This document shows, piece by piece, positions 44,160-55,344 of a DNA stretch of 64,000 nt. Each line of letters begins with the position of its first letter. The first letter of the stretch is position 1. Source of the stretch: Eutypella sp. D-1 (taxonomy: Eukaryota; Ascomycota; Sordariomycetes; Xylariales; Diatrypaceae); assembly GCA_023313575.1 (NCBI GenBank), contig JAJTTP010000021.1, positions 248,001 through 312,000 on the forward strand, written 5' to 3'. A program made the position numbers and the translations under genes. The notes under the pieces were generated by a model. It was not told the DNA's origin. It saw nothing but the letters and a program-made list of their open reading frames with translations, and searched no databases.

Positions 44160-45647
44160 TTAGTCCATTGTCTGATCGTCGCTGTGGAGCTGTCTTACCA
44201 GGAGTTTCCAGGCCATCAATTCGACTTCGATATCGAGCCTGAATCTATCTTTGATTCTATTGAAGGCAGTCGACTTCTTGTTCTCACTGGCCTCTCGCGA
44301 TCCATCAAGCTGCATCATCGCCTGGAATGCCTGGCGCACAAGACGACATTTGCCCGCGTCATCCTTGGGGAAGCCCGTAAGACTTCCACCAGGCTTATTG
44401 TTCTGCTTGAGGTAACGCTCCGTGAGCCTGTCGGCGCTCTCTTGGCTGTTGGCATAGCCTCGGTATGTTCCGGTTCTCTCAATAGGAAGAGGATCCTGCT
44501 CCGAAATCATGTTTCCACTGGCGCTAGCCCTGTTGGAGTTCTCCCCAGTGACGAAACCACCGTAGCCCGCTGAAGGCAGGCCAGATTCGCTGGGGAACGG
44601 AATGGCAGCGTTGGAGATGGGCTGACTCCAGTCGTCGTTGGTCATCCCCGGAAAATGATAGAATGCCCGAAATCTCTCGAGCTCACTGATTTGCTGATCT
44701 AAAGTCCCAAGCTGATCCGCTAGGATCATCCACTCATGAAACCGGTGAACGTGCTTTGCCAGATGCAACTGGCCGGCAGAACAAGGCTCCATGTCGCTTA
44801 GAGGTGGTAGCATACCTAATGCGCCTCTGCGGTAGTTTCGCACGAACTCTGGCCTCGGTCATTAATCAAGACGCTCGTAAATGGAAAATAGGGATGACTT
44901 ACGGATCACGGACAAGGCGAACCTCTTAGCATCATCCCCACCATCAGCTTTGTCGAGAAGTTGGTATATGCTCTTGAATTGTCTCTGGACGAGGTCATTC
45001 TTCGACGGGATGTTCGCTCCTTCGAGCTCCGCGTCCAGGCCAGGACCGTAACGCTGGATAACAAGATCATTGCCAGTGCTACCACCTCCACCTTGGGCTG
45101 GCTGTTGGAAGGAGAAGGTTTCCGAATCTAATCCCATACCAGATGTTCCAAACCCTAGATTGTCGGCAGAGGTGTAAGATTGAGTTCCGCCGTAGGCCAG
45201 TTGAGAAGAGGGATCGAATCCCTGGCCCATGTCTCCGGTGGAATAGTTCAGGCCACCGCTGGGAGCAGTGTTGTCCATTTGGGTAGGCATCTGGTAGGGC
45301 AGTTGCTGGCCCAGAGGATAGGTGGATGCAAAAGACTGATTAGAGAACGCGTTTTGATTCATAGTCGGCATTTGGCCAAAGGGAGTGCCAAAAGAAACGT
45401 TCTGAGGAGGCTGCTGGCTCATTTTCTGGTCCCACTGAGCCGTTGTGGCATTGAACGGGGTCAGATCACCACCCATAGGGTTGTTGAAATCAACTAGGCC
45501 TTCAGAGAGAAAACCCCCTCCAGGCTGGTTAGGCTGTGTGGCTTGCGCTGACTCGAGCGCGCCGTTGTTTTGACCGTGTTCGTCGGCTTTCCTGGATGGG
45601 CCTGCGCGAAGTAGACGCGGATCGATGTGCTTCATCTCGGACTCCAT
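44160..45647 (-). CDS. Unknown protein with a Gln/Asn/Gly/Met-rich N-terminal half
   Basis: Two exons, 45647-44903 and 44848-44160, give 477 residues. The intron (44849-44902, 54 nt, GTAAGT...GGCCAG) joins LSVIQ to FVRNYRRGALG. Not recognised. Residues 1-200 are disordered and rich in Gln, Asn, Gly, Pro and Met with phrases such as FGTPFGQM and YPLGQQLPYQM, like activation or prion-like segments. The C-terminal part has predicted helices (for example HLAKHVHRFHEWMILADQLG and DQQISELERFRAFYHF), a Ser/Gly/Asn linker, and a basic helical end (NRIKDRFRLDIEVELMAWK). No DNA-binding domain is visible, so a nuclear or scaffold role is speculative. The start at MESEMKHIDPRL is the first ATG in frame. 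Confidence 0.75.
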
Positions 45648-47045
45648 CGTGGCAAAAGGGATACGATCCCGGGCAAAGCTTCTTGCTGAAGGTCACTAGA
45701 TGAGTAAAATAATTAGTGGAAAATATATCATGGGCGAATAATAGCTGATACAAGGAAATAAACATACATAAAATGTCGAAGTACTCGTCCGTAGACTCTA
45801 GTGAAGGCAGAATATGGAGAGGAATAATCCGTCAGGAAATTCTGCTGAATTTTGGACGAAGACGGTGCAGCGGGTGTACAGGATAGATGGAAGTATATTC
45901 CGGCTGTGTTGTTATGTCTTGACAGCAGTGCTTGTAGGGAGGCTGGATTTTAGTTTGGCAGGTGCTTAAACCGAAGGTACGGACTTTTAAAGCAGGAAGG
46001 AGCCCTTGGTGTGCGGGTTCCTGTTGAGGGGGGAGACACAAGCTATCAGCATAGATGTATCTATATGGTTTCCTTGCTAATGGAGGGGTACAGCTGTGCC
46101 TGCCGAAAAACACAACTTAATAACATACGTACCTAGGTACAGAGTCTCCTAAGAAAGCTTTGCTGTCTTTAACCGCGGTATAGAGGTTCTTCAGTACCGC
46201 CGTAGCTTGTTGGTAAATACTAATAATGTGGTGATAATATTCTGAATAAAACAAGACGCTGTCCGTGGCTTAAGATATCTTTGCCTGCTTAGATCAGATA
46301 GGTTGTAGATGGGTGATAGAAAAACGATGCCGCTGGTTGTAATTAGAACAGGTTCAACAGATTACTTTCTATGTTACCTCTACGAGGGATAAATAGTTAA
46401 TGGATAGAAGTATGGCTATGGTATTCTGCTATGGCATTGTTTGGAGGGAATAGTTACATGCATGACTACCCAGATGACAAGCTATAGTCCATGACAGATG
46501 AGTTAACAAGATAAGGATATGACAGTGAGTTCAGACTGTATTGACTTCAATTTACAGTCTAGCCAGCGAGTTGTTGGTCATATGGGCCCTGTTTGACAGT
46601 ATCTGTAGCAATAGTGTCAATAGGAGCATTGTAAGTAGAGGCCAGCGTGCTAATGGAAGGCATTATAAACCTGTATACATCGTCATTATATAGCAAACAT
46701 CTTAGTAGTAAGTCGTGAATTGACTGGAGAAAACACAACATATTTGAATTGACCCAGGAGGTCAATGGGGGAGACAGACACACACGAGTGCTTAAGTGTA
46801 TATTGATTGATAATAAACTAAAGGCAGCATAGAGTACATTACAAACCGGGTTTCGGCGGTGGATAATAAGTCTGTAATAACATAATAGTAGTAACAACTA
46901 GGATACCTGAACTCTAGTTGAATAAACAATGAATAGGGCCTCTAGAAATGCCCCTGTTGGATATCACAGTCCATTATTTTGGCTTTAAAGCCCCACACCA
47001 ACGCCAACCAAAAGTCAAATAGATATCATAACATTCGTCTCGATT
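45648..47045. other. Intergenic, no gene seen
   Basis: Spacer of 1.4 kb between two minus-strand genes. Frames at 45832-46113 and 46559-46897 (minus) have no recognisable features. A CGTACCTAGGTACAG word occurs near 46130. Confidence 0.5.
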
Positions 47046-48343
47046 TCACGCATTTCGTGAGATCTCAATCTCCTGCGTCACCTGTGTTGTAGCTGTGATT
47101 CCTCCTCTGGCAGGTCCTTGGTCAATCGATGAACTGGAAGACCGGCGTGTTCTCCAGCCTGGTTCAGGCTTGCCACCAGTCACCACCACATTGTAAGTAC
47201 CATTACCGTCATTATCTGAAGCCCTGCCTGGGGCACCCTCTTCCCCTTTACCAAATAATTCACTAGTGCTGTCCAAATCCTTCTTTGTTGTTATTTGTCT
47301 CCATGTCCTTGTTGAATGTAGTTCGGTCGCGTGGGAGTGCGGATATTGCGATTCGGTTGCATGGCTTCGGGGCGTAACTGAGCCAAATATACGCGGTGTG
47401 ATCTTGACGAGGAGAGGGCGTAAGGTTGGTAATGATGCGCAGATTATGCCAACCGTAAGTTCCAAGTATGACCATAACGCAGCATCTACATTGTCCCATG
47501 TTGAATCGCCCAAATCAGATGCAGTGCTCAACGTCCGTAGGCGCACAACCGATATGACGCAGGCACTGTAGACTGTTTAGCGACGGAAGAGGCAGTAGTG
47601 TTAATATCGACAGGTCGACTTACAAGAACCCGAGGCAGAAAATAAAAAATAGCATGACCTTCTGCGGCCTCCGAAGCTGGAGCCTCTTGATCAGAGGCAA
47701 AGGCATACTGAACACAATAAAATCGGTAGCGATATTTATTGATGCGTTGATGTACCAAATGGTCAGCTTATCGAGGCATCTACCAGTGATACTGCTGTCC
47801 CAGAACGCCGCAACTGGGAGACACATCATGGACTGGAGGAATGTGATTGTGATGGTCCAACACCCCTCAAAAATGAGACCGACAGTCGTAGCTTTCCTCA
47901 TAATTGGTACGGCGAAGATGCGGCGGTATTGTAATAAGATGGATAGCTTGAGGAGACACATTCCGGTGCTATAAACGACCACGCTAGCATAGAACGCTTT
48001 CATGTATGGAACAAACACATTAGGGTCTTGCATCCATACGTGACGACCTAAGCCCCATTTTGCCTCTAATATAGTTCATCGGAAAGTGTTAGTGATCATC
48101 CCTTAGAGACGTAGTATCTCTTGCGGTTGACGTACCAAGTCCAATCACTACAGCCGACGCGATGGCCATGAATTGGGACATGATAATGAAACCATCTTCA
48201 TAACCAAAAGAATGCAGGAGCCGCACTCGGGTGAAGCAACGTAGTCCCACGATGATTGTCGATAACACCGAAAATGTTATGAGGATGGCAGCAATCTTCC
48301 CAAACTGAGATTCATTATCCCGCGGCGAGCCCTTGCCCTCCAT
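47046..48343 (-). CDS. Rhodopsin-domain integral membrane protein (SAT4/PTH11-like)
   Basis: Seven-helix fungal membrane protein of the rhodopsin-domain family, which includes PTH11-type receptor candidates. Exons 48343-48136, 48065-47624 and 47565-47046 give 389 residues. Introns are 70 nt (48066-48135) and 58 nt (47566-47623). Splicing produces EAKWGLGRHVW and GFFACVISVVRLRTL, both hallmarks of the family, as are YEDGFIIMSQ in the first loop and a W-Y-L-E-xx-VGIICASLPTLRPLL-like last helix pair. The C-terminal 120 residues are hydrophilic Ser/Thr/Gly-rich and presumably cytoplasmic. No CFEM domain precedes the helices. An upstream in-frame ATG at 48406 would add 21 residues; the 48343 start is preferred because the earlier segment looks unlike a terminus. 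Ligand and role unknown. Confidence 0.85.
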
Positions 48344-51300
48344 TATGTATAGCGGATGGTGAGAACATAAGCATCTCTGAGTGGAACATTTCCAGAGTCG
48401 ACTCATTTGCGTCCCGAGGGGGGTTCGCGGTTTTATCTACTATTTCATTGTGTCAAGCTAACGCGGTAGCTTTGCCCTCAACAACCCCGAATGTGTGGCT
48501 CGCGCGCTGTGGTTAGGGAACCAGCATTAGTCGAGATTTTAGAGTTTTCCTAGTTCGATCCAAGTTCATCAAGCCTTCTAAGTCCACCGGCATCATCCGA
48601 TCACACTTGACGTCTATGGAGCTTGTCGATCTTCGAAGCTTATTACTATACACATCTAGACTAATATGGGTTGGTGTGATCACATCCAGTTGCCTCTACT
48701 CGCAATTTAAATGCTCCATGTACCTGTTAGATCGGTAAGGCTTTCACAAGGGCAACTCCAAACAACTTGATGCCAATACCTACCATCCATCTTAATAAGG
48801 TTCTGAGCTCCCACCGTCAGAAGGTACTCAAGAGTGTTCGTCGCCAGACTACCAACATACCGCCAACCCATTAAGTATCACTATCGCCACGCTATACTGG
48901 ACCACGAAGATGAATCGTGGGTGATTGGCAACTATCACAACTTGTTAGACGCTAGTCAAACGTCAAAGAAACAAGACCCACACACTACGAATAACGGAAC
49001 AAGGATCCGTTTTTCGAGTTGAACGTAATAGAGGCCTCGGAAGCTCTGGAAAACCATGCACAGGAAATGCCCCGAGGGGCAGGCACGCTCGGACATTATC
49101 GATTAGATAGCGTATGATCTAGATCTATCCCGCATAACCCCTCCTATAGTAGCCAGAGCAGCAAAGGCCCATTACTCTCCGTGTCTTCACGATCTCAGCC
49201 GCACACACAAAGATAGTATAGGCATAAGTAGCTATACTGAAGAAGAAAACGAACTGCTACATAATTAAGCGCAGTGCCGTTTTACAATGGGCATTTGTCT
49301 CTCAAGTTTCGACAACTAGCTTGCCTCTCGAACAGCCTCAGGGTAAATAGCTCGTGAAGACTTACTTGAGGGCTCCTAGCAACATCAAGTAAGTTTGGAT
49401 AATTTTCCCACACATGTTAGAATAGCTAGTAAGAGATGGCCTAAGCTTTCGCTCTCAGGCCTCGTCGACTCGCTTATCGATATTTCCTAGCAATCCGGAG
49501 TTAGCCACCCAATTTGCGGGGTTGCAAGGAACTATAGCAACTAGCTCAGACATGACTCGTCACGCTCAGCGGGACGAGTGCAGTTAAAATTTGGGCTTCA
49601 ATGTATGTAGGTAGGGAAAGGTGGCAAGGTGGGTTGAGGAAAGTTCGACTATAAGATGATACGAAGCGATCGCTCACTTTTAGAGGCTCCTCATAGTTAT
49701 GCGGGTCGTACCATTGGGCCGGAGCGGCGCTGATGGCGGGTGGATAGCGCGGCGAATTCCGGGGCAATTCACAAATAGGGTCTGGATTTGTATAGAAGCG
49801 AGCATTGGCGGCATCTCAAACCGAAGATCTTTCTTTAACTGTGTTGTCTAAGTAGGCGGTCGCAATAAGCTACAACCCTGTTAGGCTTGTTCAATGAGAT
49901 CGTCATCAGCGATCGTGAAGACCGGATTTCCCTAGTGATTCAGCAAGTTTATACTGCATCAGGGGTTTGACATAAAAGCATATACCTACAAAGTCCCCAC
50001 CAGTCGCGATGTATCCAACTCAGGTCTATTTTCCTTCCGAGATGCCGCTTGCCTTTTTGCCTTACTTTGGCACAATACATACTTCTTGTTATTGGTCTAC
50101 TTGTAAGATGGAAGCAAGTTATATATAACCCTGTTGAAATAGGCATATGCGCATGGCCGTGATTGACGCGAGATTCAAGTCTTCTTCGGCAAGAGGAAAG
50201 TTTTGTTTATATTCACAGTATGAACGCGATTCCTTCTACCCTCCTTCTTGGAGTACCCCTGTTCTTCGATTTCATTAACGAGATGGCCACTAATACGCCA
50301 TCAGTGGCATCCCTGTTAAAATAAAGTAGCACAATATGTACTACACATTATTTCTCAAGAGAGGAATACATAAGGCAAGGAAGCAATGAGAGTACTGATC
50401 ATGCTCAACAGATTGAGTCTATGGAAGGGGGCTAGCGATCATGTCGGAGCCGGAGGTCCTGTATTACGAGGTAGGCGTGTCGTCACATGTATGCTATTGC
50501 ATATTATACCGCAGTGGCCCAAACGGCGACACTCTTAGATCAGTGGTGAAGGTCATCAATCATGTTTCACTCATCCTTGTGTTTTGGAACATCACGGTAG
50601 GAAACTACGCTTCAAGGTCTAACCACTTCATTTGTTCACCGCCATGCTATGTGTACCATGTAATATCTGTTCCTATCAGCTTTTCACTAGAAATCAAGTG
50701 CTTCGATCCATAGCATCCGAACTTGGCAAGGTGAACCCTTTGACCGGGGATCAGGAACCAGGGACCAGGTTCGATCGACTGTAGGGAACCTGCCGCCCCA
50801 GGCTTCTAGGGCCCGTCAGCCAGACGATATTTAGAACCACATGTCACACATTCTATATGGTACTTGTGCACAAAAAGGACCCAGGAACAGAGACAGGCTA
50901 TTGGCTACATATCATAGCTTCTGGATCGGGCAGTTACACTAACCACCACCAGTGACGAACTAATTAGCGGTTCTTACCCGTGTGAATGGTGTGCCTGGTC
51001 GGGCGTTTGGCCGCACAAGAACAGATAGGAAAGTCGTAGACATGAAATTTCGGATGGTAAAGCCATCACTCCTGCCACCTATCACTGAGAGGCGTCCGAA
51101 AATTTGTGTCCACAACTTGATAGGCATCCATAAGCCTGTACCTGTGTCACGGCTGTATACGTATGCCATGTATTAGGGTGAGCTTGCGATACGGCCATCA
51201 AATTTGTTGCTCTCGCATGCCCCCCTCTTGTACGACAGTGTTCATATACGGTTTAGTTATCATGGCACGCGAGGAGCCTGATGCACATTCAATATTCATG

Positions 51301-51744
51301 TGTAGGCACGTCGATCGCCATGGCTAGTTGCAGCGAATTGACTAGGCTGCTTGCCTACAAGACGGCTTAGCTGTCTAGACTTATGTATAGGCAGGTGGGC
51401 AGATATAATAGCTGATACATACGTGCAGTAGTGATACCTAGTAAGTAGTAAGGCTGTGCGGGGTCATCACAAACGTGAAGGGTAGGATAAGCTACTTCGG
51501 AGCCTTATGGTATGGCGGAGTGACCCGAGAGGAGTGTAACTCACTGCTATACGCTCTGTCCTGTTCTAACGCAGTAAGCATGGGGGCAAATGACTGAGTG
51601 CTATAATTCAACAAGGCTTGCATGCCACGTCCTACAGTGACCTTGTTGCTAGTTAGGTACCAGCAGTAGCGACCAAAACGCCCAAGAGACTCTCACCAAG
51701 ACAGGCCCTTAGTCTCCTAGCCCCGAGCTAGGTGGCAAGTCGTA

Positions 51745-51814
51745 GACAAATAAATGGAACGGTCCTGCCACGCCTATCTCCATCACCCTACCGGGCTGTT
51801 CCATTTATTGTGTC
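51745..51814. repeat. Inverted repeat, 16 paired bases with one bulge
   Basis: GACAAATAAATGGAAC (51745-51760) is complementary to GTTCCATTTATTGTGTC (51798-51814) with a single extra G in the right arm. The loop is 37 nt. Such a stem is not expected by chance in a stretch this size. Confidence 0.8.
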
Positions 51815-53117
51815 AAGTAGCAGATACTAGCATTAATAGTCTCGATTCGCCAACTACATATATATGGATGACGCGATCGAAGCGATTGAGCCAGTCTGCA
51901 ATATATAAGCAGGCGGGGGTACTGCAAGGAGCGGAGTGGTGGATACATACCACCGTCTCGGGCCCGGATGGGACCTTTTCCTCCAATAACAGCGGCTGCA
52001 GTTGGTCACCGACGATGAGACCGTCAGCCAACTGAGAAGGATGAGAGTGGGAGGATGTGTGCACTGAGAATTCCAATTCTAGTGAGGTGTGGCATGCGCG
52101 ACGGCAAGCGGCGGCGGAGCGGGGGGAGCTGCAGCCTCAGCGCGCAGGGGTCCGGAGCCCGGTAGGACGAAAGCTACAGGGAGCCTTTCCCGCCGTGCGT
52201 CCCCACGCGGTAAGGCATGCGCATCCACTCCGATGTGGTTATCGTATAGCCATATTCTGCTCACTTCATGAAACACATAGGTGTAACCGTTGTGATGATG
52301 GACATTTTGGGTGCTAAGTGAGAGACATTATACCGTCAACCTTGTCATTTATGACTTTATTGACTACCGTTTCTCCTAGATGGTACATTGGAGTAGTGCA
52401 TAATAAAGGCCACACTGCAAAAGGAGCGGGTAAGCCATCCCTCACACGAAACTGGGTTCCGATATTGTTACCACACCAGTAGGACCCATTGGTGGGAAGC
52501 TTCAGTACTCCGTCGGAGCTATCACTTGTTTTGGCTATGGCTTGCATTACCGCTGAGATATTGGCCACCCGAAGCGGAAGTCTGGCGGGTTTATCGATAG
52601 GAAACCTCCGAGGTATTGACCAAGAATTACCACCATAGGACGTAAGAAGGTAATGGAAAGATGTAAAGGCTGCGTTTTTCTTTCTTTACCCGGCAACACA
52701 AGACAGGAAGCGAAATGCCCATCCTTGCAACTCAAAGTTTTTATTTCATCCATAATTTCTATGTAAGCAGTAACCAATTGCAATACACGTTTCACGACTT
52801 CATGATATGATCTACCGTGTAGTTTATTCTCTGCCATGATATACTATGGTCAATATGCAGTTCAGGCTAATTGCATGAACAAGTGTGAGGACAAGAATTA
52901 GAAAGGATACCTTGGTTCCTTAAAGTAGGGATATACAAGACTTATTCACCTACTGTGACAGCCTACGATGTATTCAGGTATTTAACTCAACTGATAACGG
53001 TGGATATAGATGAGGGAGTGAGGGGGGGTGTGCATAGACGGATCTATCAGCCATCTGGCACAGTTAACTACGGACAACTTTCTTGAAATCGGGCGCATCA
53101 AACGTAGCCTGGTTAGA

Positions 53118-53138
53118 GCACAATTCCAAGAATTGTGC
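53118..53138. repeat. Tight 9-bp hairpin with 3-nt loop
   Basis: GCACAATTC, loop CAA, GAATTGTGC. A further AG/CT pair outside can form if one A is bulged. Confidence 0.7.
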
Positions 53139-54750
53139 CTTATCATAATGACACAACATCTTCTGAGGCTGGGGTTTTCAGGCAGGCAATTTATATCAAT
53201 GCTCTGGTGCTGCGAATATAGCCGAGTATATAGGAAGATGGCTGCGTCAGGGTCTACTGGGCTAATGAACTGCTATTTTCGGAAAGGCACATGCCAGTGA
53301 GATGGCACTAATGTATGCACTTCGCACTACGACATCACCATATTTCTACCATCAACAATGTAACAGTGTGGTCATCAGAGTCTGCGTCGCGCACATGGGA
53401 TTCGGCCCCAAACCGATCAATTCTCAATTACGAAGGGGAACCCATATGATGCAACTGATTGGGGCTATATGTGCCGATGAGCATATAACGCGTATGCGAT
53501 AACGACAGACTAATGGACACGAACAATTCGCCACCTTCGCTTGTGCTGAAGCTTTAACGTGACGATTCGGCCAAATTCCTTTGATCGTAGTGAATCAATG
53601 GTAGCCAGGGGCGGCGCAGTAGCATACTGTCTAAAAGTTCAGTGTGTCGCGAACAACATACAGGTTGCGCGCAGTCCATACCTTTCCATACCAGGAGGTC
53701 GTATTTTGAGTGGTCTGAGGGGCTGGAGGACAAAAAGGAGTAGTTACGTCGCAATGCGAATGGGTCTCAGAAACGGCACTGATGCCGCACTTGTTTGATT
53801 CACCCGGGAGGCGTCGAGAGACGGAACAGTCGTCAGCTCCGAGTAAGCATCACCAGCCACAGCTGCCGCACAGTACAGCATGGGCGGCTATGAATTATAA
53901 ACTCCTTTACTCCTAGCTAGGTGTAACTATTGTAGGATTACAATATCTAATAGTAGGAGCGTCGGACAATGACCGAAAAGTTTCCCTCCTAACAAGGGAC
54001 GTCAGCCGCGCGTCCATGGTCATGCCATGGCGTAAGCAAGATATGAAGTTCGTAGCCAATGGCAGAAGATTAATCAAGACATGACGACAGTGCTAAAATA
54101 AGAGTGATATACGCTCACTATAAATGCTAAGCATAGCATACCTGAGCAATTGGTGTGTTGTTGTCCTATAGCCGAAGCCATAAACGTCAATTATATGTTG
54201 CTGTATTCGTAAAAGCTTGAAAGCCTCTTCTTGTTGGGACTCAGGGCCCAGAAGTCTCACATCCCACAGGACGGAGCGGCCCTGACCCTGGAAGGCCTGG
54301 CCGCATATCTTGGGGGCCTGGCAGCCCACCATTTAAGTAACAAGCTTCTATGTAGTGCACGGATCCTAACTAGGGAGGAATATTCTATGTATGGCTGGGG
54401 TTGGTCACTACGCACACGCCCGTATCAAGGATATTACGGGCCGAGGTATGGAATTAAACTAGGGAAGTTAAATGAGATGACGCCCACAAAATCGCTAACC
54501 CTACGGGCAAACCCTAAGCGGCTCACGAGGTTTCAAAAAGGTTTGTGCGTCATTCCGGAGGACGTCTCGATGGATTATTGGTCACGTAAATAAATAAATA
54601 ACACTAAATGATGTAGTTTGCTGGCTGAAGCTGAGACTTAGAAAACACTTAATAGTAAAAGCAGTAGTATTAAGCCCGACATAGGCTTAAGCGTTGGTGA
54701 CAAGTTGCATACTAAAAATCCTTGTGAGGGAGGAGATCTCGGCCGAATGA

Positions 54751-54864
54751 GAGGCGATATCGTATTATGCAGGGCACAATATCGCCCACCATTAGCACTC
54801 AGGGGACGCGGAGAGGGTATTTATTCATATGCGGATACAGGAGTACACGATATCTTATTGTGCC
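54751..54864. repeat. Nested inverted and direct repeats around CGATATC/GGCACAATA
   Basis: GGCGATAT (from 54753) pairs with ATATCGCC (ending about 54786). GGCACAATA (54773-54781) pairs with TATTGTGCC (54856-54864). An imperfect direct repeat CGATATC-TATT-TGC occurs around 54755 and 54848. The individual elements are short enough to arise by chance. Confidence 0.4.
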
Positions 54865-55218
54865 AGATTTGGCAACGACAAAGAGAGGCCTAGAGCTATT
54901 ACTTGGTTCAGAGAATGACAAGCCTAATGTTGAAAATGAGAGTGGAAAATTTCTGGGATATGGGGCGTGCGCCATCGGGCACGTAAGCCACAAAACCCGG
55001 AAAATCAGCACCAGTAACCAACTAGTCAAGTAGTAAGCCGGAACCCTGAAGATGACTAAAACGTAGACCTCTTTGATTACGTGTGTTGGCAAAAGCGGAA
55101 GATCAGGACCTATCTATAGTCTGGGGTAGATTAAGGAGAAGTATTCTCGAAGAATGAGTGGACTAAATGTGTGGACCTCGATATTCGACTCATCCCCCCT
55201 ATTCTTGAAGTCTTCTAT

Positions 55219-55344
55219 CCGATAGGAAGCCAAAAGACTACAGGCACGGCCAAGCCAAAAATCAAATTGTTTCATAAGACTTGCATGTCCAGAGCAATCA
55301 AATTCACCTTTATATGGACCTGTAGTCTTCTAGATTCCTATCGG
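55219..55344. repeat. Large hairpin with two perfect 10-bp helices
   Basis: CCGATAGGAA (55219-55228) pairs with TTCCTATCGG (55335-55344), and AGACTACAGG (55235-55244) pairs with CCTGTAGTCT (55319-55328). A symmetric 6-nt internal loop lies between the helices and a 74-nt apical region between the arms. It could be the terminal inverted repeats of a tiny MITE-like element or a transcribed hairpin. I could not see a clear target-site duplication. Confidence 0.85.

Noticed and set aside
54231..54593. 120-codon plus-strand frame
   Set aside because: Composition without pattern, no start context and no neighbours in frame.
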